Assembly: GCA_028280405.1 (NCBI GenBank)
Contig: JANQLW010000090.1
Span: 1-34,439, forward strand
Length of the DNA: 34,439 bases
Direction of reading: 5' to 3'
From: Bacteroidales bacterium
Lineage (GTDB): Bacteria > Bacteroidota > Bacteroidia > Bacteroidales > GCA-2711565
The position numbers were made by a program, and so were the translations under genes. Below the pieces are notes generated by a model. That model had not been told where the DNA came from. It made no database searches and saw nothing but the letters and a program-made list of their open reading frames with translations. Positions 17,822-25,972 of the stretch are shown here, one piece after another (the stretch's first letter is position 1; each line of letters begins with the position of its first letter).

Positions 17822-18443
17822 AACGGTGTATCCCCTTATCGTATTTGCCCTTTATAATCTCCAGTAACTTCTGATAATCTTCTTCTTTTTCTACAAAATC
17901 AATATTATTGGTATCAATAATCAATATGCGCATATCCTGTTGTTGACGAATATAATCAAAATACCCTTTTTGTATTTTCTCCAGATAAGTTGGCTCAATT
18001 TCCTGCTCGTAAGAACGCCCTCTTTTGATAATATTCTTTTTTAGTTTATCAACTTCCAGATACAAATAAACCAGTAAATCCGGTTTTGGCAAGCTGGCAT
18101 TTATAATATTGAAGAACTTTGAATAAAGAGTCATCTCGTCATTTTGCAAGGTCTTTCCAGCAAAAATTAAAGACTTATTGATAAAGTAATCAGAAATGGT
18201 AAACGACTTAAATAAATCCTGATCGGATAATTGGTCTTTTAGTTGTTGAAAACGGGAAGCCAGGAAAGACATTTCAAGAGGAAATGCGTATTTATCAGGA
18301 TCTTTATAAAATTTGGGCAAAAATGAATTTTCTTCAAATTGTTCGAGTATTAATTTAGCATTATACTCTTCAGCAATTCGGGTAGCAAGTGAAGTTTTAC
18401 CTGCTCCAATAGCACCTTCGATGGCAATATAACTATAATTCAT
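17808..18443 (-). CDS. Deoxynucleoside kinase
   Basis: A 211-residue member of the dCK/dGK-type deoxynucleoside kinase family, which phosphorylates deoxynucleosides for salvage. The P-loop GAIGAGKTS lies at residues 10-18, directly after the first strand. An EQFEENSFLPKFYKDP segment corresponds to the conserved Glu and substrate-binding region. A basic lid segment (KRGRSYEQE) lies near residue 140. The preferred base cannot be deduced. It lies 36 bases downstream of folK on the same strand, probably in one operon, and converges on dapB with a 14-base overlap. Confidence 0.88.
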   Translation of the reverse strand: MNYSYIAIEGAIGAGKTSLATRIAEEYNAKLILEQFEENSFLPKFYKDPDKYAFPLEMSFLASRFQQLKDQLSDQDLFKSFTISDYFINKSLIFAGKTLQNDEMTLYSKFFNIINASLPKPDLLVYLYLEVDKLKKNIIKRGRSYEQEIEPTYLEKIQKGYFDYIRQQQDMRILIIDTNNIDFVEKEEDYQKLLEIIKGKYDKGIHRFTLE

Positions 18444-18479
18444 TCATCACAAAAATAAGGTATAATCCAAATCAAAAAT

Positions 18480-18971
18480 TTAGCTTTCCCATTTTTTTAC
18501 CCACAATTTATCCTCACATTTTTCAAGCAAAGATTTAATACTTTTATTAAAAATAGGATGAATGGATTGGGGGAGTATTTCATTAAGAGGCTCTAGTGTA
18601 AATCTTCGTCTGTGCAATGAGGGGTGAGGGATTGCAAGCTCCCTCGTTTTCATGATTATATTATTGTAAAATAAAATATCAATATCAATAATACGAGTTT
18701 CATAGTTCCCACTGATTCTAATTCTTCCCAAGTCATTTTCAGTTTTTTGAATTCTATTCAGAATATCTTCAGGCTTAAGCCCCGTATTAAAAACAACTAC
18801 CTGATTTAAAAATGTATTTGAACTCTCAAAACCCCAGGCTTCGGATTCATATACAGATGATTTTTTACCCAATGGTCCAATATGATTACAAAGTTCTTCA
18901 ACAGCTTTATTCAGAAAAGATTCCCGATCGCCCAAATTACACCCTAAAAGCAAAACTACCTCGTTCTTCAT
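18480..18971 (-). CDS. folK: 6-Hydroxymethyl-7,8-dihydropterin pyrophosphokinase
   Basis: A 163-residue HPPK that transfers pyrophosphate from ATP to 6-hydroxymethyl-dihydropterin in folate synthesis. Counting from ATG 18971 (MKNEVVLLLGCNLGDR), the Mg-binding aspartates are Asp96 and Asp98 (RIIDIDILFY), and the PHPSLHRRRFTLEPL motif follows at about 115-129. A further Met nine codons upstream (18998) is possible, but its residues do not match the family. It is followed by the deoxynucleoside kinase and preceded by the disrupted glucosaminidase gene on the same strand, so the three may once have formed one operon. Confidence 0.94.
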   Translation of the reverse strand: MKNEVVLLLGCNLGDRESFLNKAVEELCNHIGPLGKKSSVYESEAWGFESSNTFLNQVVVFNTGLKPEDILNRIQKTENDLGRIRISGNYETRIIDIDILFYNNIIMKTRELAIPHPSLHRRRFTLEPLNEILPQSIHPIFNKSIKSLLEKCEDKLWVKKWES

Positions 18972-19013
18972 TTCAAAAAAATTAGAAATCGCCTGCAAAA
19001 ATAATTGATTATC

Positions 19014-19718
19014 CTAAATAGCATACATCTTATGCAACAACTTATATAATTTCTTTCCGTATAGTGGATCCATTGCCCATTTACCACTTAAGTCATAAAT
19101 TGTTTTGACACTACCTCGTTTAACAAACTTATATCTTTTATCAATGATAGGTGAGTTAAGTTTTTCAATACTGGAATAAGCCTTCAAATGTTGAATGTGG
19201 GCCCTAATGCCTTCTTCCATACTATTAAATGAATCTCCACATGACCTTTCATCTACAGCTCCTAATCCGCAATAGTTATTTTACTCTATATTTACACTAC
19301 CTCCGAATTTCAAATATCCGGTTTCAAGGCACATTTGAGCAAAAGCGATATCATGATTAACACCCTCTATTTCACATTCCTTTACATAAATAGTTGCAAA
19401 CTTAAAAGCATTCAAATAATCCAGGTTCTGATTATTCTTAGATAAAAACTCGGCAAGCTGAATATTATTTAACCCACCATTGGTTTGTATAGCGATCTCA
19501 ATATCTTCTTGTTCAGCCTTATTTTTTAAAAATAATAGGGGATTTAAAGTTAAACTGCCTTTTTCATTTTCTATTAAAAGAATTAAGTCAGCATTTTGAT
19601 GATTGAACGACATATTTAAGTCATTATTCGAATAAGATACCAGTTGTCCGATCTGGCTAAAGATTATAGCTACTAGTAAACTTATACTCTTTATATATTT
19701 TCCGCTCATTAAATGCAT
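19014..19718 (-). pseudogene. Glucosaminidase-type cell-wall hydrolase interrupted by an in-frame TAA
   Basis: One reading frame covers the whole span except for a TAA at 19281-19283. Before it come a signal peptide (KSISLLVAIIFSQIGQLVSYS) and the start of a glucosaminidase domain, with the catalytic-Glu motif AFAQMCLETGYLKFGG. After it the same frame continues as NNYCGLGAVDERSCGDSF, IRAHIQHLKAY and WAMDPLYGKKLYKLL, all normal for the family. Relatives of this family commonly have a Gln before the two Asn (PEQNN), so a single C-to-T change (CAA to TAA) explains the break. No other damage is seen, so the change is recent or could be a sequencing error. Readthrough is possible but unsupported. 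Confidence 0.82.
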
Positions 19719-19869
19719 GAATATTTACGCTACAAATATCTATGCTATGAAGCCTATTATTTGACCTGGTCTGTTTTTCTTTTAAACAAAGGCATGTTAA
19801 TAATTGTAGAGAGTTATAATTTTCATACTTTTATGTTGAAAATTTATTACGAGTTTAATTTTATCAGAT

Positions 19870-21630
19870 ATGAAAAGTTTTTTTAAGTATTTATTGGCAA
19901 CTGTAACAGGCTTTTTTATTTCGCTTTTCTTAATGTTTATTCTTACCATTGGTATAGTTAGTGCCATTGTTTCTTACTCAGATAATGAAGTAGTAAAGGT
20001 TGAAAAAAACTCAATTCTGCATATCAGTTTTAATGACGCAATCTCTGACCGGACACCGGAACCTGGCTTGCTCGAAGCTCTATCATTAACTCCAAGCAAT
20101 AAAATAGGATTAAACGATATCTTAAAATACTTAAAGAAAGCAAAGACCGATCCCAATATTCGAGGGATATTTATGGAATTAAGTAGTATTCAGGCAGGGA
20201 TTTCAACTATAGATGAGATCAGAGAGGCCCTGATCGATTTCAAATCATCAGGAAAATTTGTAAAAACATATAGTGAGTATATGAGTCAGGGAGCATATTA
20301 TCTGGCTTCAGTCTCTGATGATATCTATTTAAATCCTGAGGGAATCATTCTGTTTAAAGGGTTGAATGCACAGGTTATGTTCTTTAAAGGACTATTTGAA
20401 AAACTGGATATAGAAGCCCAGGTGGTTCGGCATGGAACTTACAAGAGTGCGGTAGAACCATTTTTAGAAACTCAAATGAGTGAAGCCAACAGGGAACAAA
20501 CTAAAACATATGTTCAAAGTATTTGGAAAAACATGTTAAACGCTATCAGTGAAAGCAGAGGCATAGAAACTTCTACTTTGAACAAATTAGCTGATGGATT
20601 GGAAATTCAACATCCCAAAGATGCTTATAAACACAAACTGGTTGATTCATTACTTTATAAAGATCAAATCATTGACGAGTTAAAAGATCTTTTAGGAGTT
20701 AAGGCAAAAGAAGATATCAATTCGATCAGTCTGGCAAAATATACCAGGTCTAAAGCCCCCCAGGAAGCAAGAACCAGAGACCGTATAGCTATTATTTATG
20801 CGAATGGAACAATAGGCCCGGGTTCAGGAAATGATGCCTATATTGGGTCGGCCGGAATATCCAGAGCAATCAGAAGGGCAAGACAAAATGATAAAATAAA
20901 AGCGATCGTATTCAGGATAAACTCCGGAGGAGGTGATGTTGTTGCTTCCGAAGTAATCAGAAGAGAAATAGAATTGGCAGCAAAAGTAAAACCGCTTATA
21001 GCTTCCTATGGAGATGTTTCGGCATCAGGAGGGTATTGGTGCACCTGTCAGGCCACTAAGATCATTGCTAACAAAACCTGTTTAACAGGCTCAATCGGAG
21101 TGTTTGCAATGCTTCCTAACCTGCAAGGATTACTTAATAAAAAATTAGGTATAACTATTGATAATGTAGGGTCTAATAAAAATTCCAGCTTCGTTTCTAC
21201 CTTCAGGCCGTTATCTGAATTAGAAAGAGCCAAAATGCAGGCCAGTGTGGACAATACTTATGATACATTTATCAGTCATATTGCTAATGGCCGTAAGCTG
21301 GAAAAAGACTTTATAGATGATATTGGACAAGGCCGCGTATGGAGTGGAGAAAATGCTCTGGAACTCGGACTTATCGACGAATTTGGAGGACTTCAAAAAG
21401 CAATTGAATTAGCTGCCCGGGAAGCCAGTTTATCAGAATACAGAATTGAAGAATTACCGGCTCAGCAAGATCCTATAGAAGCTATTGTTAAAGAATGGGG
21501 GGCTGCCACAAAAGTTAATCTGCTTGAACAAGAACTGGGATTCCATTTCAATTTCATTAAATCCTTAAAAGATTTATTAAAGGCCAAAGGTGTACAAGCA
21601 AGACTACCTTTTGAAATGATCATCGAATAA
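19870..21630 (+). CDS. sppA: Signal peptide peptidase SppA, long (67K) type
   Basis: A 586-residue inner-membrane serine protease that degrades cleaved signal peptides. One N-terminal membrane anchor (about 8-40) is followed by two tandem SppA domains. The Ser-Lys dyad is complete: Lys192 (HGTYKSAVEPF) in the first domain and Ser386 (DVSASGGYW) in the second, the arrangement of E. coli SppA. Length is in the range of the long family. It is divergent from the broken glucosaminidase gene and followed directly by a strong terminator, so it is monocistronic. Confidence 0.95.
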   Translation: MKSFFKYLLATVTGFFISLFLMFILTIGIVSAIVSYSDNEVVKVEKNSILHISFNDAISDRTPEPGLLEALSLTPSNKIGLNDILKYLKKAKTDPNIRGIFMELSSIQAGISTIDEIREALIDFKSSGKFVKTYSEYMSQGAYYLASVSDDIYLNPEGIILFKGLNAQVMFFKGLFEKLDIEAQVVRHGTYKSAVEPFLETQMSEANREQTKTYVQSIWKNMLNAISESRGIETSTLNKLADGLEIQHPKDAYKHKLVDSLLYKDQIIDELKDLLGVKAKEDINSISLAKYTRSKAPQEARTRDRIAIIYANGTIGPGSGNDAYIGSAGISRAIRRARQNDKIKAIVFRINSGGGDVVASEVIRREIELAAKVKPLIASYGDVSASGGYWCTCQATKIIANKTCLTGSIGVFAMLPNLQGLLNKKLGITIDNVGSNKNSSFVSTFRPLSELERAKMQASVDNTYDTFISHIANGRKLEKDFIDDIGQGRVWSGENALELGLIDEFGGLQKAIELAAREASLSEYRIEELPAQQDPIEAIVKEWGAATKVNLLEQELGFHFNFIKSLKDLLKAKGVQARLPFEMIIE

Positions 21631-21650
21631 AACCGGTTTTATATCGACAT

Positions 21651-21690
21651 AAAAAAGCTGTCAGTCTAAATGATCTGGCAGCTTTTCTAT
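21651..21690 (+). terminator. Terminator after sppA
   Basis: AAAAGCTGTCAG (21653-21664) pairs with CTGGCAGCTTTT (21675-21686), with one G-U pair and a 10-base loop. T-rich sequence follows. It lies 20 bases after the sppA stop codon. Confidence 0.75.
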
Positions 21691-21783
21691 TTTAACTTAT
21701 CTTTAACTAAATAGTGTTCTCTAATTCAATAGTTTTATGATTGCATGAAAATACTAATATGAATCAACCTTAAATCGCAACTT

Positions 21784-24147
21784 ATGTTATTAAATCAGAT
21801 AAAATTTGCAATACGCAATATCACTAAAGATATTGGTTATAGCCTAATCAATATATTGGGTTTAACCATAGGAATTAGTAGTACTCTCTTTTTACTGATC
21901 TATTCTTTTGATGAACTGAGTTATGATAAATTTCATGATAATCATGAACAGATATATAGAGTAGTTTCACATATTTCGGAACCGGATGACAAATTTACCT
22001 GGGTAGTTGCTCAAATACCATTTGCACCTCAAGTGAAAAAGGATTATCCTGAAGTGGAAGAAGCAGCAAGGTTCCAGGGAATAGGAAAAAGTTTGTTTGA
22101 GTATAAAGAAAAACAATTTCATGAAACAGAAGTTCTTTATGCAGACTCCACCGTTTTTAATATTTTTACATTCCCAATGATTGAAGGAAATCCTTCTACA
22201 TCCTTAAATGAACCAAATTCTATCGTTCTTACTGAGACTTTTGCCAAGAAGTACTTTGGTTCTGAAAACCCTATGGGCAAGCTTATTAAAAATGAAGGAA
22301 GATCTCTAAAGGTAACAGGGATCATTAAAGATGTTCCTATGAATTCACATATTCGGTTTGAAGCTCTAATGTCATGGACAACTGTAGAATCCAGGCGTCA
22401 AAGCTGGGGTAATTTTGGATTACCCACCTATCTAAAAATAAAAGAAGGAACAGATATGGTAGCTTTCGATAAAAAGCTGGAAAAAATGTATGACAAATTT
22501 ATGGCTTCCATTTTCAAGCAATTTAATGTTACTATTGATTACGAACTTCAGCCGATTAGCAAAATACATTTATATCCAATTGGGCAGGGAGAAACAGAAG
22601 CGAGCGGAGACATCCGTTTTGTTCAGATTTTTTTAATCATTGCCCTGTTTATGTTAATCATTGCAGGAATTAATTATATGAACCTAACCACTGCAAGATC
22701 TGCAAAAAGATCCAGGGAAGTGGGAATACGTAAGGTTGCGGGAGCCCATAAAGGAATGCTCATCCGACAATTCTTAATGGAATCTGTTGTTCTTACAATT
22801 ATATCTCTTTTAATTAGTTTACTCCTTTGTTATTTCCTATTGCCAAATTTTAATGACATTTCAGGGAAAACATTAGATTTTAGTTTCTTTGCGAACACAA
22901 ATATTTTAATCTCAGTTTTGGGGGTTATTATAATCCTTGGATTCTTAAGTGGAACCTACCCTGCTTTCTTCTTATCCAGATTCAAGCCTATAAATGCGCT
23001 AAAAGGGAAACAAGTAAAAGGGAGTGCTCATAGCGTTCTAAGAAAAGTTTTAGTAGTTGTTCAGTTTATTATTTCATTAGGAATGATCATAAGCACTCTG
23101 GTTGTTTACGAACAATTGGATCACCTCAAAAATAAGGATATGGGGTTTAATAAAGATAATGTGATTCGATTGGTATTAAACACTCAGCAAATGAGAGAAA
23201 AACTTCCGGTATTACGAAATGAAATGAATAATATAACAGGTGTTAAAAATGTAGGAGGAACAAACACTCCTATGGGGCAAGGATCTGGAAAATTATTGCT
23301 GGCAGTGGAAACATCAGAAGGTATGCAGGAAAAGGGTGTAAACCTCGCCGGATGTGATTATGAATTTATAAACACTTTAGAAATCGAAATTTTGGAAGGT
23401 AGAAATTTCTCCAGAGAATATGGTACTGATACCTTGGGTTTAATTGTTAACGAAACCATTGCAAAACGATTTGGATGGAAGGAGCCTATAGGAAAGAAAA
23501 TCAGATTTGATGAAAACAATACAGCCAAAGTAATTGGGTTAATGAAAGATTATAACCAGACTGGTTTATATAACCCAATTGAATCTCTGGTACTTTTTCT
23601 AAGAGAAAATCCTAGAATTGTATATGTTAAACTGGATGGGAAAAACAATCAACAAACCATTAACCAGATCGAGACTGCCTGGAATAAAACCTATCCGATG
23701 AGTCCGTTTGAATATACTTATCTGGAAAACGATTTATTCGAACAAATTGAACCGGATGAAAAAAGAGGAATACTATTTACTCTTTTCTCCATAATTGTAA
23801 TTATCATTGCGACTCTTGGAGTATTCGGATTAGCTTCATATACTGTTGAACAAAGAACCAAGGAAATTTCGATCAGAAAAGTTTTGGGTGCAAAAGTTCA
23901 AACCATCATACATTTAATTTTTAAAGACTATCTGGTTTTAATAGGAATAGCAATTGTGGTTTCATTCCCGGTTTCTTATTATATGATGCAAAATTTCTTA
24001 GATAATTATGCGTATAGAGCAGAATTGAGTGCTGTTACGTTTATTATTGCTGGTTTGCTTCTTCTGCTTATTACCTTGCTAACTGTATTATATCATACGG
24101 TTAAAGTAGCAAGAGCTAATCCGGTGGATTCCTTAAGAATAGAATAG
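21784..24147 (+). CDS. FtsX/MacB-type ABC transporter permease
   Basis: A 787-residue permease with the architecture of the large Bacteroidota MacB-like family. It has TM1 (about 20-42), a periplasmic MacB-type domain (about 45-275), four TM segments (about 280-300, 333-353, 373-396, 422-445) with the cytoplasmic EVGIRKVAGAH motif, a second periplasmic domain, then TM segments at about 662-685, 715-737 and 745-772 with the matching EISIRKVLGAK motif. The two motifs mark two FtsX repeats. No ATPase gene lies next to it, so it must use an ATP-binding protein encoded elsewhere. Substrate unknown; relatives export antimicrobial peptides, lipids or toxins. Confidence 0.88.
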   Translation: MLLNQIKFAIRNITKDIGYSLINILGLTIGISSTLFLLIYSFDELSYDKFHDNHEQIYRVVSHISEPDDKFTWVVAQIPFAPQVKKDYPEVEEAARFQGIGKSLFEYKEKQFHETEVLYADSTVFNIFTFPMIEGNPSTSLNEPNSIVLTETFAKKYFGSENPMGKLIKNEGRSLKVTGIIKDVPMNSHIRFEALMSWTTVESRRQSWGNFGLPTYLKIKEGTDMVAFDKKLEKMYDKFMASIFKQFNVTIDYELQPISKIHLYPIGQGETEASGDIRFVQIFLIIALFMLIIAGINYMNLTTARSAKRSREVGIRKVAGAHKGMLIRQFLMESVVLTIISLLISLLLCYFLLPNFNDISGKTLDFSFFANTNILISVLGVIIILGFLSGTYPAFFLSRFKPINALKGKQVKGSAHSVLRKVLVVVQFIISLGMIISTLVVYEQLDHLKNKDMGFNKDNVIRLVLNTQQMREKLPVLRNEMNNITGVKNVGGTNTPMGQGSGKLLLAVETSEGMQEKGVNLAGCDYEFINTLEIEILEGRNFSREYGTDTLGLIVNETIAKRFGWKEPIGKKIRFDENNTAKVIGLMKDYNQTGLYNPIESLVLFLRENPRIVYVKLDGKNNQQTINQIETAWNKTYPMSPFEYTYLENDLFEQIEPDEKRGILFTLFSIIVIIIATLGVFGLASYTVEQRTKEISIRKVLGAKVQTIIHLIFKDYLVLIGIAIVVSFPVSYYMMQNFLDNYAYRAELSAVTFIIAGLLLLLITLLTVLYHTVKVARANPVDSLRIE

Positions 24148-24179
24148 AAAATTTTCAATTTACAATGTTCAATATTCGA

Positions 24180-24290
24180 TTTGGTTCGACAGGCTCAGTG
24201 GCCAACGGGTCATTGAGCGCAGCGCAGCGGAGTCGAAATGCCTGTGTTGAGCAGAGTCGAAATGCACTTCGACAAGCTCAGTGACCCAAA
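24180..24290. repeat. Dispersed TTCGAC...GTCGAA palindromic repeat, left copy
   Basis: The repeat contains TTCGACAGGCTCAGTGG, then TCATTGAGCGCAGCG and GGAGTCGAAATG, a short GAGCAGAGTCGAAATG, and CTTCGACAAGCTCAGTGACC. The two half-types are complementary, so the element can fold. The motif recurs at 27052-27172. It resembles non-autonomous dispersed repeats common between Bacteroidota genes. The rest of 24148-24352 holds nothing else recognisable. Confidence 0.75.
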
Positions 24291-24352
24291 TTCATAATTC
24301 ATAATCCAAAAAAACCTATCTTAGCATATCTATTAATCTAATTCATTTTCCA

Positions 24353-25222
24353 TTGAAAAGATCCCTTAAACATCTTCCCCTTGAAAAACAAAATGAACTA
24401 AATGCGATCGTTAATTTTGTAAAGGAAACCCATGCCGTGGACATGATCATTTTGTTCGGGAGTTATGCGCGTGGCGATTGGGTGGAAGATAAATACGTGG
24501 AAAACGGAACCACCTATGAATACAAAAGCGATTACGACCTTTTGTTTGTAGTGGAAGATGAAGAAAAGGCAAATCGTCCACAGTTTGCAAAGCGCCTTAA
24601 GCGCCGCATTCTGAAAAATGTGGAAACCGATACCGCCCTCAATGTCATCTATCACGGCATTGATTATTTAAATACCGAAATTGAAGACGGAAATTATTTC
24701 TTTACAGATATCCTGAAAGAAGGCATCCGTTTATATCACAGCAAAAAACGCACCCTCTCCAAACCGAAACCACTATCGACTAAAGACCGACAAAACAAAG
24801 CAAAACTCTATTTTAAGAAATGGTTTGAGAGTGCCAATGAATTCCTGATTGACTTTAATAATGCTTTTGAAAGAGCAAGTTATAATAATGCAGCATTTAT
24901 GCTCCACCAGGCTACGGAGCGCTATTATACTACCCTGCTACTTGTATACATCGATTACAAGCCCAAAACTCATGATCTTGAAGTACTCCACAACCGTAGC
25001 TGTCGCAAGGATGCCCGCTTCAAAACCATTTTCCCCCGGAAAACCGAAGAAGAAGAACGCCTTTTTACTCTTTTAAAGAAAGCTTATATCGATTCCCGCT
25101 ATAAAATGGGATATGAAATTAAAAAAGAAGAATTAATTTATTTAGGGGAGAGTGTGAAGGCTTTGAAGGAGTTGGTTGAGGAGAGCTGTAGGGAGAAGAT
25201 TGGAATGTTAGGTAAGATGTAA
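24353..25222 (+). CDS. MNT nucleotidyltransferase-HEPN fusion protein
   Basis: A 289-residue two-domain protein. The N-terminal minimal nucleotidyltransferase has GSYARGDW (36-43) and SDYDLL (59-64), giving the GSX10DXD pattern with both metal-binding Asp residues. The C-terminal HEPN helical domain covers about 145-285 (ASYNNAAFMLHQATERYY). Separate MNT and HEPN genes often form toxin-antitoxin pairs in which the MNT enzyme adds AMP to the HEPN RNase; here they are one chain. I see no clean RX4-6H nuclease motif, so RNase activity is doubtful. The start is TTG 24353; the first in-frame ATG would cut into the MNT domain. It is noticeably richer in G and C than its neighbours and lies directly after a dispersed repeat, consistent with transfer. 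Confidence 0.85.
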   Translation: MKRSLKHLPLEKQNELNAIVNFVKETHAVDMIILFGSYARGDWVEDKYVENGTTYEYKSDYDLLFVVEDEEKANRPQFAKRLKRRILKNVETDTALNVIYHGIDYLNTEIEDGNYFFTDILKEGIRLYHSKKRTLSKPKPLSTKDRQNKAKLYFKKWFESANEFLIDFNNAFERASYNNAAFMLHQATERYYTTLLLVYIDYKPKTHDLEVLHNRSCRKDARFKTIFPRKTEEEERLFTLLKKAYIDSRYKMGYEIKKEELIYLGESVKALKELVEESCREKIGMLGKM

Positions 25223-25266
25223 AGAGTTTGATTTGGAATGAGTGTTATTATAAGATATATAATTGG

Positions 25267-25862
25267 TTAGCACACATAAAGCAATCATATGAAATACAAA
25301 GAAGACGTAGAAAACATTATTAGCCTCTGGAAAGAAAGAAATGATAAAGAATTTGCATGGGTAAAACAAGCTATTTCAGTTATTTCAATTATTTTAGGAC
25401 TAATACTTACATTAAAAACAGGAAGCCCTAAAAATCAGACAGAATATATTATATACATAATTGCAATATCAATTAATGGCCTAACTATATTAATTGGATT
25501 ATTATTTCTTTATTCAGAATCTGACACTGTACATTCTTTAATATGTAAATACACAGATTATTTGACAATAAAGAAATATACTGATGGAGAACAACTAATC
25601 CAGGTAAGACCAAAGAAAATATATTCTATTCTTAGAATACTCTTTTTTACTTTCCTCATTTCTGGCATTCTAAGTTTAATATTTTATGCAGCATATTCTA
25701 ATATACCAGATAAGAATACAAAAATAAAAACGTGTGCTAACAAAACCTAAGTCGCATGGCTACTATAATTTTGCTATTTAGGTTTTGTACTTACTTTTTA
25801 TTTCTTGTCCTCAGCGGACAAGAAAGCGCGGCGTTAAGCCACCACGCAACTTAACCAAAACG
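25267..25862 (+). mobile_element. Isolated integron-type gene cassette
   Basis: The segment starts at G|TTAGCACAC (boundary 25266/25267) and ends at G|TTATAGAC (25862/25863). It contains one gene beginning 22 bases in and an attC-like site at its 3' end. The first bases, GTTAGCACAC (25266-25275), are the exact inverse complement of GTGTGCTAAC (25732-25741), the first arm of the attC-like site. That is the relation expected of the two outer arms when a cassette circularises. No integrase gene and no second cassette lie in the window, so it may be a single insertion at a secondary G/TT site. Confidence 0.6.
25289..25750 (+). CDS. Three-helix membrane protein of unknown function, cassette-borne
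   Basis: A 153-residue membrane protein that I cannot assign. A charged N-terminus (about 1-27) leads into TM helices at about 28-46, 54-78 and 113-135, with a basic cytoplasmic segment (YTDYLTIKKY) between the second and third. There is no signal peptide or catalytic motif. The layout loosely recalls small membrane effectors of the SLATT group, but I see no diagnostic motif. The last five codons (CANKT) lie inside the first arm of the attC-like site and the stop codon begins its second arm, as is common for cassette genes. A -7-like TATAATTG (25258-25265) lies just before the cassette boundary and could drive it. Confidence 0.65.
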   Translation: MKYKEDVENIISLWKERNDKEFAWVKQAISVISIILGLILTLKTGSPKNQTEYIIYIIAISINGLTILIGLLFLYSESDTVHSLICKYTDYLTIKKYTDGEQLIQVRPKKIYSILRILFFTFLISGILSLIFYAAYSNIPDKNTKIKTCANKT

Positions 25863-25868
25863 TTATAG
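25732..25868 (+). repeat. attC-like recombination site
   Basis: Outer arm R'' is GTGTGCTAAC (25732-25741) and inner arm L'' TAAGTCGCATGG (25748-25759). They are matched by L' CCACGCAACTTA (25842-25853), with two mismatches in 12 positions, and R' GTTATAG (25862-25868), which belongs to the downstream junction. Spacers are AAAACC and ACCAAAAC. The terminal region contains a perfect hairpin, TTTCTTGTCC/GGACAAGAAA (25801-25825). Total length about 137 bases. R' deviates from GTTRRRY because it is the target-side copy; the cassette's own copy is GTTAGCA at its start. Confidence 0.55.
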
Positions 25869-25936
25869 ACAATTAATAATAAAATTAAGCTACACAGCAA
25901 TCAAACTAATCCCATAAAACTTAATAATAAATCTAA

Positions 25937-25968
25937 TTTGGAATTTGTTAACAAACTTGTTAACTTTG
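25937..25968 (+). promoter_or_regulatory. higBA-type promoter with an operator palindrome in the spacer
   Basis: TTTG (25937-25940), a 20-base spacer and TAACTTTG (25961-25968) match the Bacteroidota consensus fully. The spacer holds a perfect 12-base palindrome, TTTGTTAACAAA (25944-25955), and a second GTTAAC core (25959-25964) overlaps the -7 element, 12 bases on. This is a natural site for autorepression by the HTH antitoxin. The -7 element ends four bases before the ATG at 25973, so the transcript is probably leaderless. Confidence 0.7.
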
Positions 25969-25972
25969 TTAC

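Noticed and set aside
24849..25076. Second plus-strand frame inside the MNT-HEPN gene, considered as a separate small antitoxin
   Set aside because: It is fully nested in the HEPN domain in another frame and resembles no antitoxin; the main frame is continuous.
25801..25825. Perfect TTTCTTGTCC/GGACAAGAAA hairpin as a terminator
   Set aside because: No T run follows on the plus strand and it lies inside the attC-like palindrome, where a terminal hairpin is expected.
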